Assembly (NCBI GenBank): GCA_045594445.1
Contig: JAZNYL010000117.1
Location: 1-35,864, forward strand
From: SVQP01 sp045594445
GTDB taxonomy: Bacteria > Bacillota > Clostridia > Oscillospirales > CAG-272
DNA: 35,864 nt
Direction of reading: 5' to 3'
This document shows, piece after piece, positions 21,012 to 29,968 of this stretch. The notes under the pieces were generated by a model. That model worked only from the letters and a program-made list of their open reading frames with translations. It had not been told where the DNA came from and made no database searches. Position 1 is the first letter of the stretch; each line of letters opens with the position of its first letter. The position numbers were made by a program, and so were the translations under genes.

Positions 21012-23852
21012 ATGAAGCTGCAAAAAATCGTGATTCGCGGTGCGCGCGTCAATAACCTCAAAAACATTGACGTGGAGATTCCGCGTGATCAGCTTGTCAT
21101 ACTGACAGGCCTTTCGGGCTCGGGAAAATCCTCCCTTGCCTTTGATACCGTGTATGCAGAGGGACACCGCCGCTTTGTCGAGTCGCTGTCCTCGTATGCA
21201 CGTATGTTCCTCGGTCAGATGGATAAGCCTGACGTGGACACCATCGACGGCTTAAGCCCCGCTATTTCCATTGACCAAAAAACCACCTCCAAAAACCCGC
21301 GTTCCACCGTGGGCACGGTGACAGAGATCTACGACTACCTGCGTCTGCTTTACGCACGCGTGGGCATTCCGCATTGTCCGGTCTGCGGCAAAGAGATCCG
21401 CAGACAGAGCACCGATACCATCATAGATAAGATTTGCGAGCTGCCCGAGGGCGAGCGCTTTTTGGTGCTTGCGCCCGTGGTGCGCGCGCAAAAGGGTATG
21501 CATGAAAAGGTGCTTGCCGATGCCAAAAAGAGCGGCTACGCCCGCGTGCGCATCGACGGCAGCCTATACGACCTTGGCGAGGATATTTCGCTGGATAAGA
21601 ACAAAAAGCACGATATTGAGGTCGTGGTGGACAGACTTGCGCTCAAGGAGGGCATTCGTTCGCGCCTGGGTGACTCGGTGGAGACCGCGCTCAATTTGGC
21701 CGAAGGACACCTTTTGATCGTGACCGTGCCGCGCGGGGAAGGCAAGCCGATCGAGCTTTCGTTCTCGCAAAGCTATGCCTGCGAGGAGCATGGCATTTCA
21801 ATCGGCGAGTTGGAGCCCCGCATGTTTTCCTTCAATAACCCCACGGGTGCTTGCCCCGTATGCGCAGGCCTTGGCGAGATGCAGACGGTATCTGCTGCCA
21901 AGGTGATTCCCGATAAGCGACTTTCGCTGCGCGGCGGTGCGATTGCGGTCAACGGCTTTAAGACCTTGGAAGAGGACAGCTGGAACGGCCCTTTGTTTGC
22001 CTCGGTGGGCGAGATTGCGGGCTTTGATCTGGATATGCCCATCCGAGAGTACAGCCCCGAGGCACTTGACGCGCTGCTGCACGGCACGGGTGACCGCGTC
22101 TATCGCATCAAGCGTCATTTCGGCGGTCAGACGCACGAGCAGACTACCACCTTCCACGGCATTCTGGAAATGGTGGAGAGCCGCATGAAGAACGGCGGTA
22201 TGTTCGGAAAAGAGTATTATACGCAGTTTGTGCAGGAGGCGGATTGCCCCGTTTGCGGCGGCAAGCGCCTTTCTCCCGTGGTGCTGGGCGTCACGGTGGG
22301 CGGACTCAACATCCACGATTTCTGCGCCATGTCGGTGGAAAATGCACTGGAGTTTATTGAAAACTTGAAGTTTACGGGCGGCGATGCGGTCATTTCCAAG
22401 GAAATTCTTAAGGAAATCCGCGCAAGACTCGGCTTCCTTGTCAGCGTAGGACTTGGATATCTGACGCTGGGGCGCAAGGCGGGTACGCTTTCGGGCGGTG
22501 AGGCGCAGCGTATCCGTTTGGCAACGCAGATCGGCTCTGCCTTGACAGGCGTGCTGTATATTCTGGACGAGCCCAGCATCGGCCTGCACTCGCGCGATAA
22601 CTCCAAGCTGATCGCCACGCTCAAAACGCTGCGCGACCTGGGCAACACGGTCATCGTGGTTGAGCACGACGAGGAGACCATGCAGGAATCCGACTATATC
22701 ATTGATATCGGCCCGGGTGCCGGCGTGCACGGCGGTCAGGTCGTGGCCTACGGCACTCCCGAGGAGGTTGCAAAGAACGAGAATTCGCTGACCGGCGGCT
22801 ATTTGTCGGGCAGACTGCGCATTCCCGTACCCAAGGAGCGCAGACCCGGCAACGGCAAATTCCTGCGCGTATACGGAGCAGAGGAGCACAACCTCAAAAA
22901 GCTGGACGTGGAAATCCCTCTCGGCTGCTTTGTATGCGTCACGGGCGTGAGCGGCTCGGGAAAATCCTCGCTGGTCAACGGCATCATTCATCCCGTGCTT
23001 GCCGACAGACTCAACAACGCCATCACCTATCCCGGTAAGCACGAACGCGTGGAGGGTGACGAGCATCTGGACAAGATCATTTGCATCGACCAAAGTCCCA
23101 TCGGCAGAACGCCGCGCTCTAACCCCGCGACCTATACGGGGCTGTTTGGCGATATCCGTGATCTGTTTGCGCAGACCAAGGACGCCAAGGCCAAGGGCTA
23201 CGGCCCCGGCAGATTTTCCTTTAACGTCAAGGGCGGACGCTGCGAGGCCTGCGAGGGCGACGGCGTGCGCTGCATTGAAATGCACTTCTTGCCCGACGTG
23301 TACGTAACTTGCGACGTATGTAAGGGCAAGAGATACAACCGCGACACCTTGGACGTCAAGTATAAAGGGAAGAGCATCTACGACGTGCTGGATATGACGG
23401 TCGAGGAGGGCGTGACCTTCTTTGACGGACTTCCCAAGATCGTGCGCAAGCTCAAAACGCTGCAGGACGTGGGCCTTGGCTATATCAAGATCGGCCAGTC
23501 GTCCACCACGCTCTCGGGCGGTGAAGCGCAGAGAGTCAAGCTGGCAACCGAGCTATCAAGACGCGATACGGGTAAGACCATTTACGTGTTGGACGAGCCC
23601 ACTACGGGCCTGCACACCGCCGACGTAGCGCAGCTGCTGGGCGTTTTGCAGCGTCTGGTAGACGGCGGTAATACCGTGCTGGTCATCGAGCATAATATGG
23701 ACGTGATCAAGTGTGCGGACCATATCATTGATCTCGGCCCCGAGGGCGGTGACGGCGGCGGCACGCTGGTCGCGAGCGGCACCCCCGAGCAGATCGCCGC
23801 GTGCGAGAAGTCGTATACAGGAAATTACCTGAAGAAGGTTTTGAAGAAATAA
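21012..23852 (+). CDS. uvrA: Excinuclease ABC subunit A
   Basis: A 946-aa UvrA, the damage-scanning ABC ATPase dimer of nucleotide excision repair. Walker A motifs are GLSGSGKSS (about 33-41) and GVSGSGKSS (about 645). ABC signatures LSGGEAQRIRLA and LSGGEAQRVKLA are each followed by a Walker B, ILDEPS and VLDEPT. The zinc modules include HCPVCG, the pair around ELEPRMFSFNNPTGACPVCAG, and CEACEGDG...CDVCKGKRY. The length is the family norm. The ribosome site is weak (AGAGAG about 10 bases before ATG 21012). It is the third gene of the uvrB operon. Confidence 0.98.
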   Translation: MKLQKIVIRGARVNNLKNIDVEIPRDQLVILTGLSGSGKSSLAFDTVYAEGHRRFVESLSSYARMFLGQMDKPDVDTIDGLSPAISIDQKTTSKNPRSTVGTVTEIYDYLRLLYARVGIPHCPVCGKEIRRQSTDTIIDKICELPEGERFLVLAPVVRAQKGMHEKVLADAKKSGYARVRIDGSLYDLGEDISLDKNKKHDIEVVVDRLALKEGIRSRLGDSVETALNLAEGHLLIVTVPRGEGKPIELSFSQSYACEEHGISIGELEPRMFSFNNPTGACPVCAGLGEMQTVSAAKVIPDKRLSLRGGAIAVNGFKTLEEDSWNGPLFASVGEIAGFDLDMPIREYSPEALDALLHGTGDRVYRIKRHFGGQTHEQTTTFHGILEMVESRMKNGGMFGKEYYTQFVQEADCPVCGGKRLSPVVLGVTVGGLNIHDFCAMSVENALEFIENLKFTGGDAVISKEILKEIRARLGFLVSVGLGYLTLGRKAGTLSGGEAQRIRLATQIGSALTGVLYILDEPSIGLHSRDNSKLIATLKTLRDLGNTVIVVEHDEETMQESDYIIDIGPGAGVHGGQVVAYGTPEEVAKNENSLTGGYLSGRLRIPVPKERRPGNGKFLRVYGAEEHNLKKLDVEIPLGCFVCVTGVSGSGKSSLVNGIIHPVLADRLNNAITYPGKHERVEGDEHLDKIICIDQSPIGRTPRSNPATYTGLFGDIRDLFAQTKDAKAKGYGPGRFSFNVKGGRCEACEGDGVRCIEMHFLPDVYVTCDVCKGKRYNRDTLDVKYKGKSIYDVLDMTVEEGVTFFDGLPKIVRKLKTLQDVGLGYIKIGQSSTTLSGGEAQRVKLATELSRRDTGKTIYVLDEPTTGLHTADVAQLLGVLQRLVDGGNTVLVIEHNMDVIKCADHIIDLGPEGGDGGGTLVASGTPEQIAACEKSYTGNYLKKVLKK

Positions 23853-23869
23853 ATCATGAATAATTGCGG

Positions 23870-23903
23870 AAGAAAACCCTTGCACAGCAAGGATTTTCTT
23901 GAG
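23870..23903 (+). terminator. Probable terminator of the uvrB-uvrA operon
   Basis: AAGAAAACCCTTGC pairs with GCAAGGATTTTCTT with one mismatch and an ACA loop. The T content of the tail is modest. Confidence 0.6.
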
Positions 23904-23910
23904 TTTATTG

Positions 23911-24138
23911 CAGGGACCGGCGTCCTCGACGGTCTGACTGCGTGATCACCGATTGTGTAGTCGTATGGATTTTGTAGAGGAGGATATCATCCTCCCGCTC
24001 GCGATATTGTTGGTTGCGTAAACCGTCCGTCGGTAGGGGGCGACGTCCTCGACAGCCTGCCATAACCGTAGGGGCGATTCACGAATCGCCCGCGAATGAT
24101 CAATATGCGCTGTCGGGCGATTCTTGAATCGCCCCTAC
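23911..24138. repeat. Cluster of five short palindromic repeats
   Basis: Within about 230 bp lie five units: the ACCGGCGTCCTCGACGGTC unit (23911-23936); a GAGGAGGATATCATCCTCC palindrome (23974-24000); a hybrid GTAGGGGGCGACGTCCTCGAC unit (24033-24061); and two GGGCGATTC...GAATCGCCC palindromes in opposite orientation (24068-24093 and 24115-24138). This fills the gap between uvrA and the next operon. No gene is visible. Confidence 0.8.
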
Positions 24139-24221
24139 GGACGGATTACAACCCGTGAAGCTTGGGGAGAGGAATCCCTTTGAACTTGTACCGTATTTTT
24201 CAAAAATTCCTTGTCTGCCTG

Positions 24222-24250
24222 TTGACACGTTGTGCTCGTAATGTTATAAT
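24222..24250 (+). promoter_or_regulatory. Promoter of the Dlt-like operon
   Basis: TTGACA (24222-24227), 17 bp, TATAAT (24245-24250), a perfect consensus 60 bp before the first ATG. Confidence 0.92.
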
Positions 24251-24309
24251 AATAAATACTATACTAATATGGGGGCGTGTGGCTATGGCGTTCCCGAAAG
24301 GACTTTGAA

Positions 24310-25569
24310 ATGAACCGTACGGTTAGCAGATATATCTCGTTTTCGTTGCTTTTTTGCTTGCTTCTGACGCTTTGCACGTCGCTGGTCGGCTGTGCCAAGG
24401 GCGTGACCATTGAGGCGGGGCAAAAGATCACGGCCGCGGAATTGACGGGCGACGCCGGCGCCACCTTCGGCGCGGATTTTGACCCGGATTGCGTCAATCA
24501 CGCAGGAAAATATACCTTTTCCGTGATCAGCGGCGGCAAAACGGCCAAGGTCAAGCTGACCGTCAAGGACACCGTAGCCCCCACCATGCAGGTGCAAAGA
24601 GTGTACTGGGCTGTCGGTACGACGCTTCCTGATCCTTCGTATTTCGTGCAATCCACCACCGAATTTGACAATTATACCGGAGAATACGTGGGTGATCTGC
24701 CCGATTTCAATTCCTATACGGATTATACCGTTCAGGTGCAATATACCGATGCCAGCGGCAACAAGTCTCCTGTATACGACGTGGTGCTGACCCCCTGCAA
24801 GGACGAGGTGCCGCCCACCGTCGAGGCGCGCGATATCGAATGCAATATCGGTGAGGGCATCGTGTGGCGCAATCACGTCACGGTGACCGACAACTGTGCA
24901 GGCGAGATCACGCTCTCGGTGGATTCCTCAAAGGTCAACGTCAACCGCGAGGGCTCTTATACCGTATATTACACCGCCACCGACCTCTCGGGCAACGTAG
25001 CCAAGGCAGAGGCGACCGTGCTGGTGGTCTCCATGACCGTGACCGATGAGATGCTGTATGCCGAGATCGACAAGGTTATTGCGCGCATTATCACCAAGGA
25101 TATGAACAAAATCGAGCAATGCCGTGCGATTTACACGTACGTGCAGGGCAATATCGCATACGTCAATACCTCGACCAAGGGTGACTGGAAATACGCCGCA
25201 TATATGGCGTTGTTCTCCTCGGGCACGGGCGATTGCTACAGCTATTTTGCAGCATCCAAAGCCTTCTTTGAGCGTCTGGGCATTGAGAATATGGACATTC
25301 AGCGTCTGCCCGGCTATACCGACAACACCCACTTCTGGAGTCTGGTCAACGTGGGCACGGCCGACGCGCCCGTGTGGTATCATTACGACTCTACGCGTCT
25401 GACCGCTGCTTACAACGTCAGCGGATGCCTCTTGACCGACGCGCAGGTTGCAGCCTACGACACCTGGCGTGCAGGGGATTACTTCCGCATTTACGATAAG
25501 TCCAAGTATCCCGCAACCGGCAACAAGATCATTACCGACATTCCCGAGCTGACCCCCTATCTTAAGTAA
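24310..25569 (+). CDS. Transglutaminase-fold lipoprotein with Ig-like domains
   Basis: A 419-aa surface protein with a signal peptide and lipobox LVGC (Cys28). Two or three Ig-like domains follow, with DTVAPTM and DEVPPTV junctions, VTDNCAGEITLSV and YTVYYTATDLSGNVAKAEATV typical of DUF5011/HYR-type folds. The C-terminal transglutaminase-like domain (about 255-400) shows a Cys-His-Asp triad: GTGDCYSYF, NTHFWSLV and WYHYDSTR. It could cross-link or hydrolyse cell-wall peptides. It opens the operon, 14 bp before the adenylation gene. AAAGGA lies upstream of ATG 24310; an earlier in-frame ATG at 24277 has no ribosome site. Confidence 0.88.
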   Translation: MNRTVSRYISFSLLFCLLLTLCTSLVGCAKGVTIEAGQKITAAELTGDAGATFGADFDPDCVNHAGKYTFSVISGGKTAKVKLTVKDTVAPTMQVQRVYWAVGTTLPDPSYFVQSTTEFDNYTGEYVGDLPDFNSYTDYTVQVQYTDASGNKSPVYDVVLTPCKDEVPPTVEARDIECNIGEGIVWRNHVTVTDNCAGEITLSVDSSKVNVNREGSYTVYYTATDLSGNVAKAEATVLVVSMTVTDEMLYAEIDKVIARIITKDMNKIEQCRAIYTYVQGNIAYVNTSTKGDWKYAAYMALFSSGTGDCYSYFAASKAFFERLGIENMDIQRLPGYTDNTHFWSLVNVGTADAPVWYHYDSTRLTAAYNVSGCLLTDAQVAAYDTWRAGDYFRIYDKSKYPATGNKIITDIPELTPYLK

Positions 25570-25583
25570 TAAAGGACTTTAAT

Positions 25584-27095
25584 ATGCAAACCAATATACT
25601 GGAATATCTGGAGCGAACTGCGCCGCGTCTGCCGGACAAGGTTGCCTTTTCGGACGGAACGGACCACATGACCTTTGCCGCGCTTTGGGCAAGTGCGCGC
25701 AGCATCGGCTCGTATCTGCTCGAGCACGGCCACGGACGCGGATGCGTCGCGGTGCTCATGGACAAGCATCCCGTGCAGCTGGCAGCGTTTTTCGGCGTGC
25801 TGTATGCGGGTGGCTTTTACGTAGCCCCCGATGCGGCAATGCCGCCCAAGAGATTGCAAATGATCCTGGATACCGTGCAGCCACGCATGATCATCTGCGA
25901 CAAAAAGAATATGGCGCTGGCATATACGCTGGGGCTTGACGTGGCACTTTACGACGATATTTACCGCCATCCGATCAACGACGCGCTGCTTGCTTGTGCA
26001 AGAGAGACGCACGTGGACACCGATCCCGCCTACGTGGTGTTTACCTCGGGCTCGACCGGTGTGCCCAAGGGCGTGGCTGCCTGCCACCGCTCGGTGATCG
26101 ATTATACCGAAACGCTGTGTGAGGCAGTCGGCTTTGACGAGAACACCGTGTTTGGCAACCAGACGCCTCTTTATTTCGACGCGCCCTTAAAGGAGATCAT
26201 GCCCACCATCAAGTATGGGGCAACGGCGTATCTGATCCCCAAGCAGTTATTTATGTTCCCGGTCAAGCTGTGCGATTACCTCAACGAGCATAAGATCAAC
26301 ACGGTCTGCTGGGTGGTCTCCGCGCTGACCATGATCTCGTCTCTTGGCGTGCTGGAAAAGAACCCGCCCAAGTATCTGAACACCGTTTGCTTTGGCAGCG
26401 AGGTATTCCCGAAAAAGCAATACGACCTTTGGCGTGCGGCTCTGCCGGATGCGCGCTTCTTTAATCTTTACGGCCCTACAGAGGCGACCGGCATGTCCTG
26501 CTACTGGCCCGCGACGCGCGAGCTTGCCGAGGACGAGCCCATTCCCGTGGGCAGACCCTTTCGCAATACGCGCATTCTGCTGATCAACGAGCAGGGCAAA
26601 AGAGCAGAGCAGGGCGAGGTTGGCGAGATCTATATCTCGGGCACCTGCGTCACGCTTGGATATTATAACAACCCCGAAAAAACGGCCGAGGCATTCGTGC
26701 AGAACCCCTTGCAATCGGCTTATCCCGAGACCGTGTACCGCACGGGAGATCTGGGCAGATACAACGACTACGGTGAACTGGTGTTTGTCTCGCGCAAGGA
26801 TTCGCAGATCAAGCACATGGGACATCGCATCGAGCTTGGCGAGATCGAGGCCGCTGCCGCTACGGTGGAGGGGATCGGACGCGCATGCTGCGTCTACATT
26901 GCCGAGCAAAAAAAGATCGTGATGTACTTTGTCGGCGAGATTGAGACCTCTGCGCTTACCAAGGAGCTGCGCCTCTTACTGCCGCGCTATATGCTGCCGA
27001 ACGTGACGCATAAGCTGGACACCATGCCGCTGACCGTCAACGGCAAGCTGGACCGCCGTCTGCTTTTGGAGCAGGCAACCCAAAACGATAAATAA
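25584..27095 (+). CDS. Amino-acid adenylation enzyme, DltA-like
   Basis: A 503-aa ANL-superfamily enzyme that activates a carboxylate with ATP and loads it on a carrier protein. Motifs are FTSGSTGVPKG (about 152-162), NLYGPTEATGMSC, YRTGDLGRYNDYGELVFVSRKDSQIKHMGHRIELGEIE and the C-terminal NGKLDRR with the catalytic lysine. The length is near DltA (about 505 aa), and the partners downstream fit a Dlt-type pathway. D-alanine is the expected substrate, but the specificity pocket cannot be read safely by eye. The ribosome site is AAAGGA, about 9 bases before the ATG. A carrier gene follows 17 bp later. Confidence 0.9.
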   Translation: MQTNILEYLERTAPRLPDKVAFSDGTDHMTFAALWASARSIGSYLLEHGHGRGCVAVLMDKHPVQLAAFFGVLYAGGFYVAPDAAMPPKRLQMILDTVQPRMIICDKKNMALAYTLGLDVALYDDIYRHPINDALLACARETHVDTDPAYVVFTSGSTGVPKGVAACHRSVIDYTETLCEAVGFDENTVFGNQTPLYFDAPLKEIMPTIKYGATAYLIPKQLFMFPVKLCDYLNEHKINTVCWVVSALTMISSLGVLEKNPPKYLNTVCFGSEVFPKKQYDLWRAALPDARFFNLYGPTEATGMSCYWPATRELAEDEPIPVGRPFRNTRILLINEQGKRAEQGEVGEIYISGTCVTLGYYNNPEKTAEAFVQNPLQSAYPETVYRTGDLGRYNDYGELVFVSRKDSQIKHMGHRIELGEIEAAAATVEGIGRACCVYIAEQKKIVMYFVGEIETSALTKELRLLLPRYMLPNVTHKLDTMPLTVNGKLDRRLLLEQATQNDK

Positions 27096-27112
27096 TATTC
27101 AGGAGAAATAAC

Positions 27113-27340
27113 ATGGAACAACTCATCGAACTGTTAGAGGAGCTTCACCCCGAGATCGATTACGCGACCGAAGAGGGCTTGGTTGACAACGGAATCCTGG
27201 ATTCCTTGGATATCGTGACTCTGATCACGGACATCAACGACGCCTTTGACGTATCCATTCCCGCAGAGGAGATTTTGCCCGAGAACTTCAATTCGGCAAA
27301 GGCTCTTTGGGAGCTGATTGAACGCCTGGATACGGTGTAA
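27113..27340 (+). CDS. Acyl/D-alanyl carrier protein, DltC-like
   Basis: A 75-aa four-helix carrier protein. The phosphopantetheine site is Ser31 in NGILDSLDIVTLI. The acidic helix surfaces (ELLEELHPEIDYATEEG) and AFDVSIPAEEILPENFNS match the DltC/ACP layout. It receives the acyl group from the enzyme encoded just upstream and offers it to the MBOAT protein encoded 3 bp downstream. AGGAGA precedes the ATG. Confidence 0.92.
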   Translation: MEQLIELLEELHPEIDYATEEGLVDNGILDSLDIVTLITDINDAFDVSIPAEEILPENFNSAKALWELIERLDTV

Positions 27341-27343
27341 GGC

Positions 27344-28915
27344 ATGAATTTTGCTTCGATAGAATTCCTTTGCTTTTTGCTGATCCTTGTCGCGGCCTAC
27401 TATCTCGTGCCCAAAAGGGCACAGTGGGTGGTGCTGCTTGCGGGCAGTGTGGTGTTCTACGCCTTTGCGGGCGTGGCTTGCTGCCTGTTTTTGCTGGCGG
27501 TCATCGTCGTGTCATATCTCTCGGTACGCCTGATCGGCAAGCGACAGAGCGCGTGCGCCGAGTGGCTTTCTGCCAATAAGGAGCTACCCAAGGAGGAGCG
27601 AAAGGCCTATAAAAATAAGAGCAAAAAGGGAAATCTGATCATCGTTTGCGTCGGCATCGCCGTGCTGATTGCTGCGCTGGTGTACGCCAAGTTCGTATCC
27701 GGCTATTTCGGGATCAGGGTGAGCGGCGCAGGTATTTCGTTTGGCGCGTATGCTCTGGAGATCATGGGTATTTCCTACTATACCTTTATCGCCGTCGGAT
27801 ACATGCTGGACGTCTACCGTGAAAAAGCGCCCGTGCAAAGAAATTTTGCCAAGCACGCGCTGTTCATAGGCTTTTTCCCGCAGCTTGTCATGGGTCCGAT
27901 CAGCAAATATGCGGACGTGGGCGAGCAGTACTTTGTGCCGCACGCATTTGAGGGCAAAAATATCTACACGGGTGCCGTGCGCATCGCCTGGGGCTTTTTC
28001 AAAAAGCTGGTGGTGGCAGATGCCATCGCTCCTGCCGTGGGCCCCATCGTGGCGCAGCAGAAGAGCGGCGTGTATTTTTTGCTGCTTTGCCTGTTTTATT
28101 CCATCCGTATTTACGGTGACTTTACGGGCGGCATCGACATCGTGCTGGGCTCTGCGGAGATGCTGGGCATCAAGCTGCCCGAGAACTTCAACCGTCCGTT
28201 TTCCTCCAAATCTACCGCGGAATACTGGCGCCGCTGGCATATCACCATGGGCGCGTGGTTTACGAATTACATTTTCTACCCCTTGTCCGTGACCAAGAGC
28301 ATGCAAAAGCTCTCCAAGTGGAGCCGCGCGCATCTGGGCACGGCCATCGGCAAGCGCTTGCCCGTGTATATCACCACCGTCGTCACCTGGCTTGCAACAG
28401 GCCTTTGGCACGGCATTGCATGGAATTTCGTGGTCTGGGCAATGCTGAATTGTCTGGTGCTGCTGGTCTCGCAGGAGCTTGAGCCCTTGTATACCAAATT
28501 CCGCACCAAATTCCCGCGTTTGCACGCAAGTATGCCGTATCAGACCTTTATGGCTGTGCGCACCTTCTGCCTGATGGCGCTCATCCGCGTCTTTGACTGC
28601 TATTGCAACGTGCCCCTGACCTTTGCAAAGTTCTTTTCGGTGTTTACCACACCCAACTGGGGTAGCTTGTTTGACGGTGGCATGACCTCGCTTGGCGTCA
28701 GCACGGCTTCGTTCTGCGTCATCGGCGTGGGCATTCTCGTCATGTTCGGCGTCAGCCAACTGGGCAAGGACAGACCCTTGCGCGAAAAGCTTTGGGAGCG
28801 CCCCTGGCTTGGTAGCCTTGCCTTGGCAGCGCTTGTGTTCTTGGTGCTGGTGTTCGGCACGTACGGACTTGGATACGATGCGTCCGCCTTTATCTACGGC
28901 GGCACGTTCAATTAA
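27344..28915 (+). CDS. MBOAT-family membrane O-acyltransferase, DltB-like
   Basis: A 523-aa polytopic membrane protein with about eleven hydrophobic segments. The family block EYWRRWHITMGAWFTNYIFYP (about 290-310) and the catalytic histidine His356 in GLWHGIAWNFVVW are clear. It is longer than DltB (about 400 aa): it has a charged loop near residues 65-95 (KELPKEERKAYKNKSKKG) and extra helices at the C-terminus. By analogy it passes the acyl group from the carrier to an acceptor outside the membrane. The ribosome site is weak and inside the carrier gene, so translation is probably coupled. Confidence 0.92.
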   Translation: MNFASIEFLCFLLILVAAYYLVPKRAQWVVLLAGSVVFYAFAGVACCLFLLAVIVVSYLSVRLIGKRQSACAEWLSANKELPKEERKAYKNKSKKGNLIIVCVGIAVLIAALVYAKFVSGYFGIRVSGAGISFGAYALEIMGISYYTFIAVGYMLDVYREKAPVQRNFAKHALFIGFFPQLVMGPISKYADVGEQYFVPHAFEGKNIYTGAVRIAWGFFKKLVVADAIAPAVGPIVAQQKSGVYFLLLCLFYSIRIYGDFTGGIDIVLGSAEMLGIKLPENFNRPFSSKSTAEYWRRWHITMGAWFTNYIFYPLSVTKSMQKLSKWSRAHLGTAIGKRLPVYITTVVTWLATGLWHGIAWNFVVWAMLNCLVLLVSQELEPLYTKFRTKFPRLHASMPYQTFMAVRTFCLMALIRVFDCYCNVPLTFAKFFSVFTTPNWGSLFDGGMTSLGVSTASFCVIGVGILVMFGVSQLGKDRPLREKLWERPWLGSLALAALVFLVLVFGTYGLGYDASAFIYGGTFN

Positions 28916-28927
28916 AGGAGGCGGACT

Positions 28928-29968
28928 ATGAAAAAGAGAATCATACCTGCCGTCCTTGCATTGGTTTTGTTGCTTGCTTTGCTGTTTTTGGCGCAGGCTT
29001 TGCTGATTCCGTCGCGCTACGACAATCGCGAGGGGCATCTGCTTTGCGGCTATGAGAGTGCAGGTGATGCACACGACGTTATTTTCGTGGGCGACTGCGA
29101 GATCTACGAGGGCATCGTGCCTGCCGTGCTTTACGAGCAATACGGCATTACCTCGTACGTGCGCGGATCGTCGCAGCAGACCGTGTGGCAATCCTACCAT
29201 ATCCTTGAGGATACGCTCAAAAAAGAACCGGACGTCAAGGTCGTGGTGTTCAACGTGCTGGCAATCAAGTACGGCGAGACGCCCAGGGAAGAGATCAGCC
29301 GCATGACCTTGGAGGATATGCCGTGGTCGCTGTCCAAGCTGAACGCCATCCGTGCGTCCATGACCAAGGATGAGTCGCTTGCATCGTATTTTTTGCCGAT
29401 TCTGCGCTATCACGACCGCTGGAGCAGCTTGACGGCAGAGGACGTCAAGAGAACCTTTGCAAAGCACGAGGATATCACGCACCAGGGATATCTGATGCAG
29501 ACAAACATCGTGCCGGTCGATCCGACCGATGACCGCAAGCCCGACGCGCTGATCGATTCCACGTTGCCCGCACGCAGTATGGAATACTTGGAAAAAATGC
29601 GCACGCTTTGTGAGCAGCATGGGGCTGAGCTTGTGCTGGTCAAGGCGCCCACCAATTCGGTCAAGTATTATTGGTACGACGAGTGGGATGCGCAGATTGT
29701 GGATTACGCAAAAGACAAAAATCTTACCTATTATAATTTCGTCGGCATGGACGAGGAGCTGGGGCTTGACTGGTCGCGCGACACCTACGACGCAGGCCTG
29801 CACCTCAACGTGTACGGTGCGGAGAAGTTCACCGTCTATCTCGGAGGGCTGCTGCAAAGCGAGCACGGTGTGACTGACAGACGCGGCGACGCAACGCTTG
29901 ACGCACTCTGGCAAGAGAGAATTGACCGATATACCCAAGAAAAACAACAAGGAGAACAAACAAAATGA
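28928..29968 (+). CDS. SGNH-hydrolase-like exported protein, DltD-position partner
   Basis: A 346-aa protein with one N-terminal membrane segment (about 5-27) and the rest outside. The block I nucleophile position reads VGDCEIYEG: Cys57 stands where GDSL enzymes have Ser. The later Asp288 and His292 (YDAGLHLNVYGAEKF) match block V DxxH. The protein takes the place of DltD, which partners DltB in D-alanylation, but similarity to DltD is weak. A cysteine nucleophile or a non-catalytic role are both possible. AAAGGAGG precedes the ATG. The stop overlaps the next start in ATGA. Confidence 0.85.
   Translation: MKKRIIPAVLALVLLLALLFLAQALLIPSRYDNREGHLLCGYESAGDAHDVIFVGDCEIYEGIVPAVLYEQYGITSYVRGSSQQTVWQSYHILEDTLKKEPDVKVVVFNVLAIKYGETPREEISRMTLEDMPWSLSKLNAIRASMTKDESLASYFLPILRYHDRWSSLTAEDVKRTFAKHEDITHQGYLMQTNIVPVDPTDDRKPDALIDSTLPARSMEYLEKMRTLCEQHGAELVLVKAPTNSVKYYWYDEWDAQIVDYAKDKNLTYYNFVGMDEELGLDWSRDTYDAGLHLNVYGAEKFTVYLGGLLQSEHGVTDRRGDATLDALWQERIDRYTQEKQQGEQTK

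Noticed and set aside
21798..23285. 495-codon minus-strand frame opposite uvrA
   Set aside because: uvrA is unmistakable. The opposite frame has no ribosome site, promoter or recognisable motif.
23911..24138. CRISPR array
   Set aside because: The units belong to different families, have irregular spacing and orientation, and no cas genes are present.
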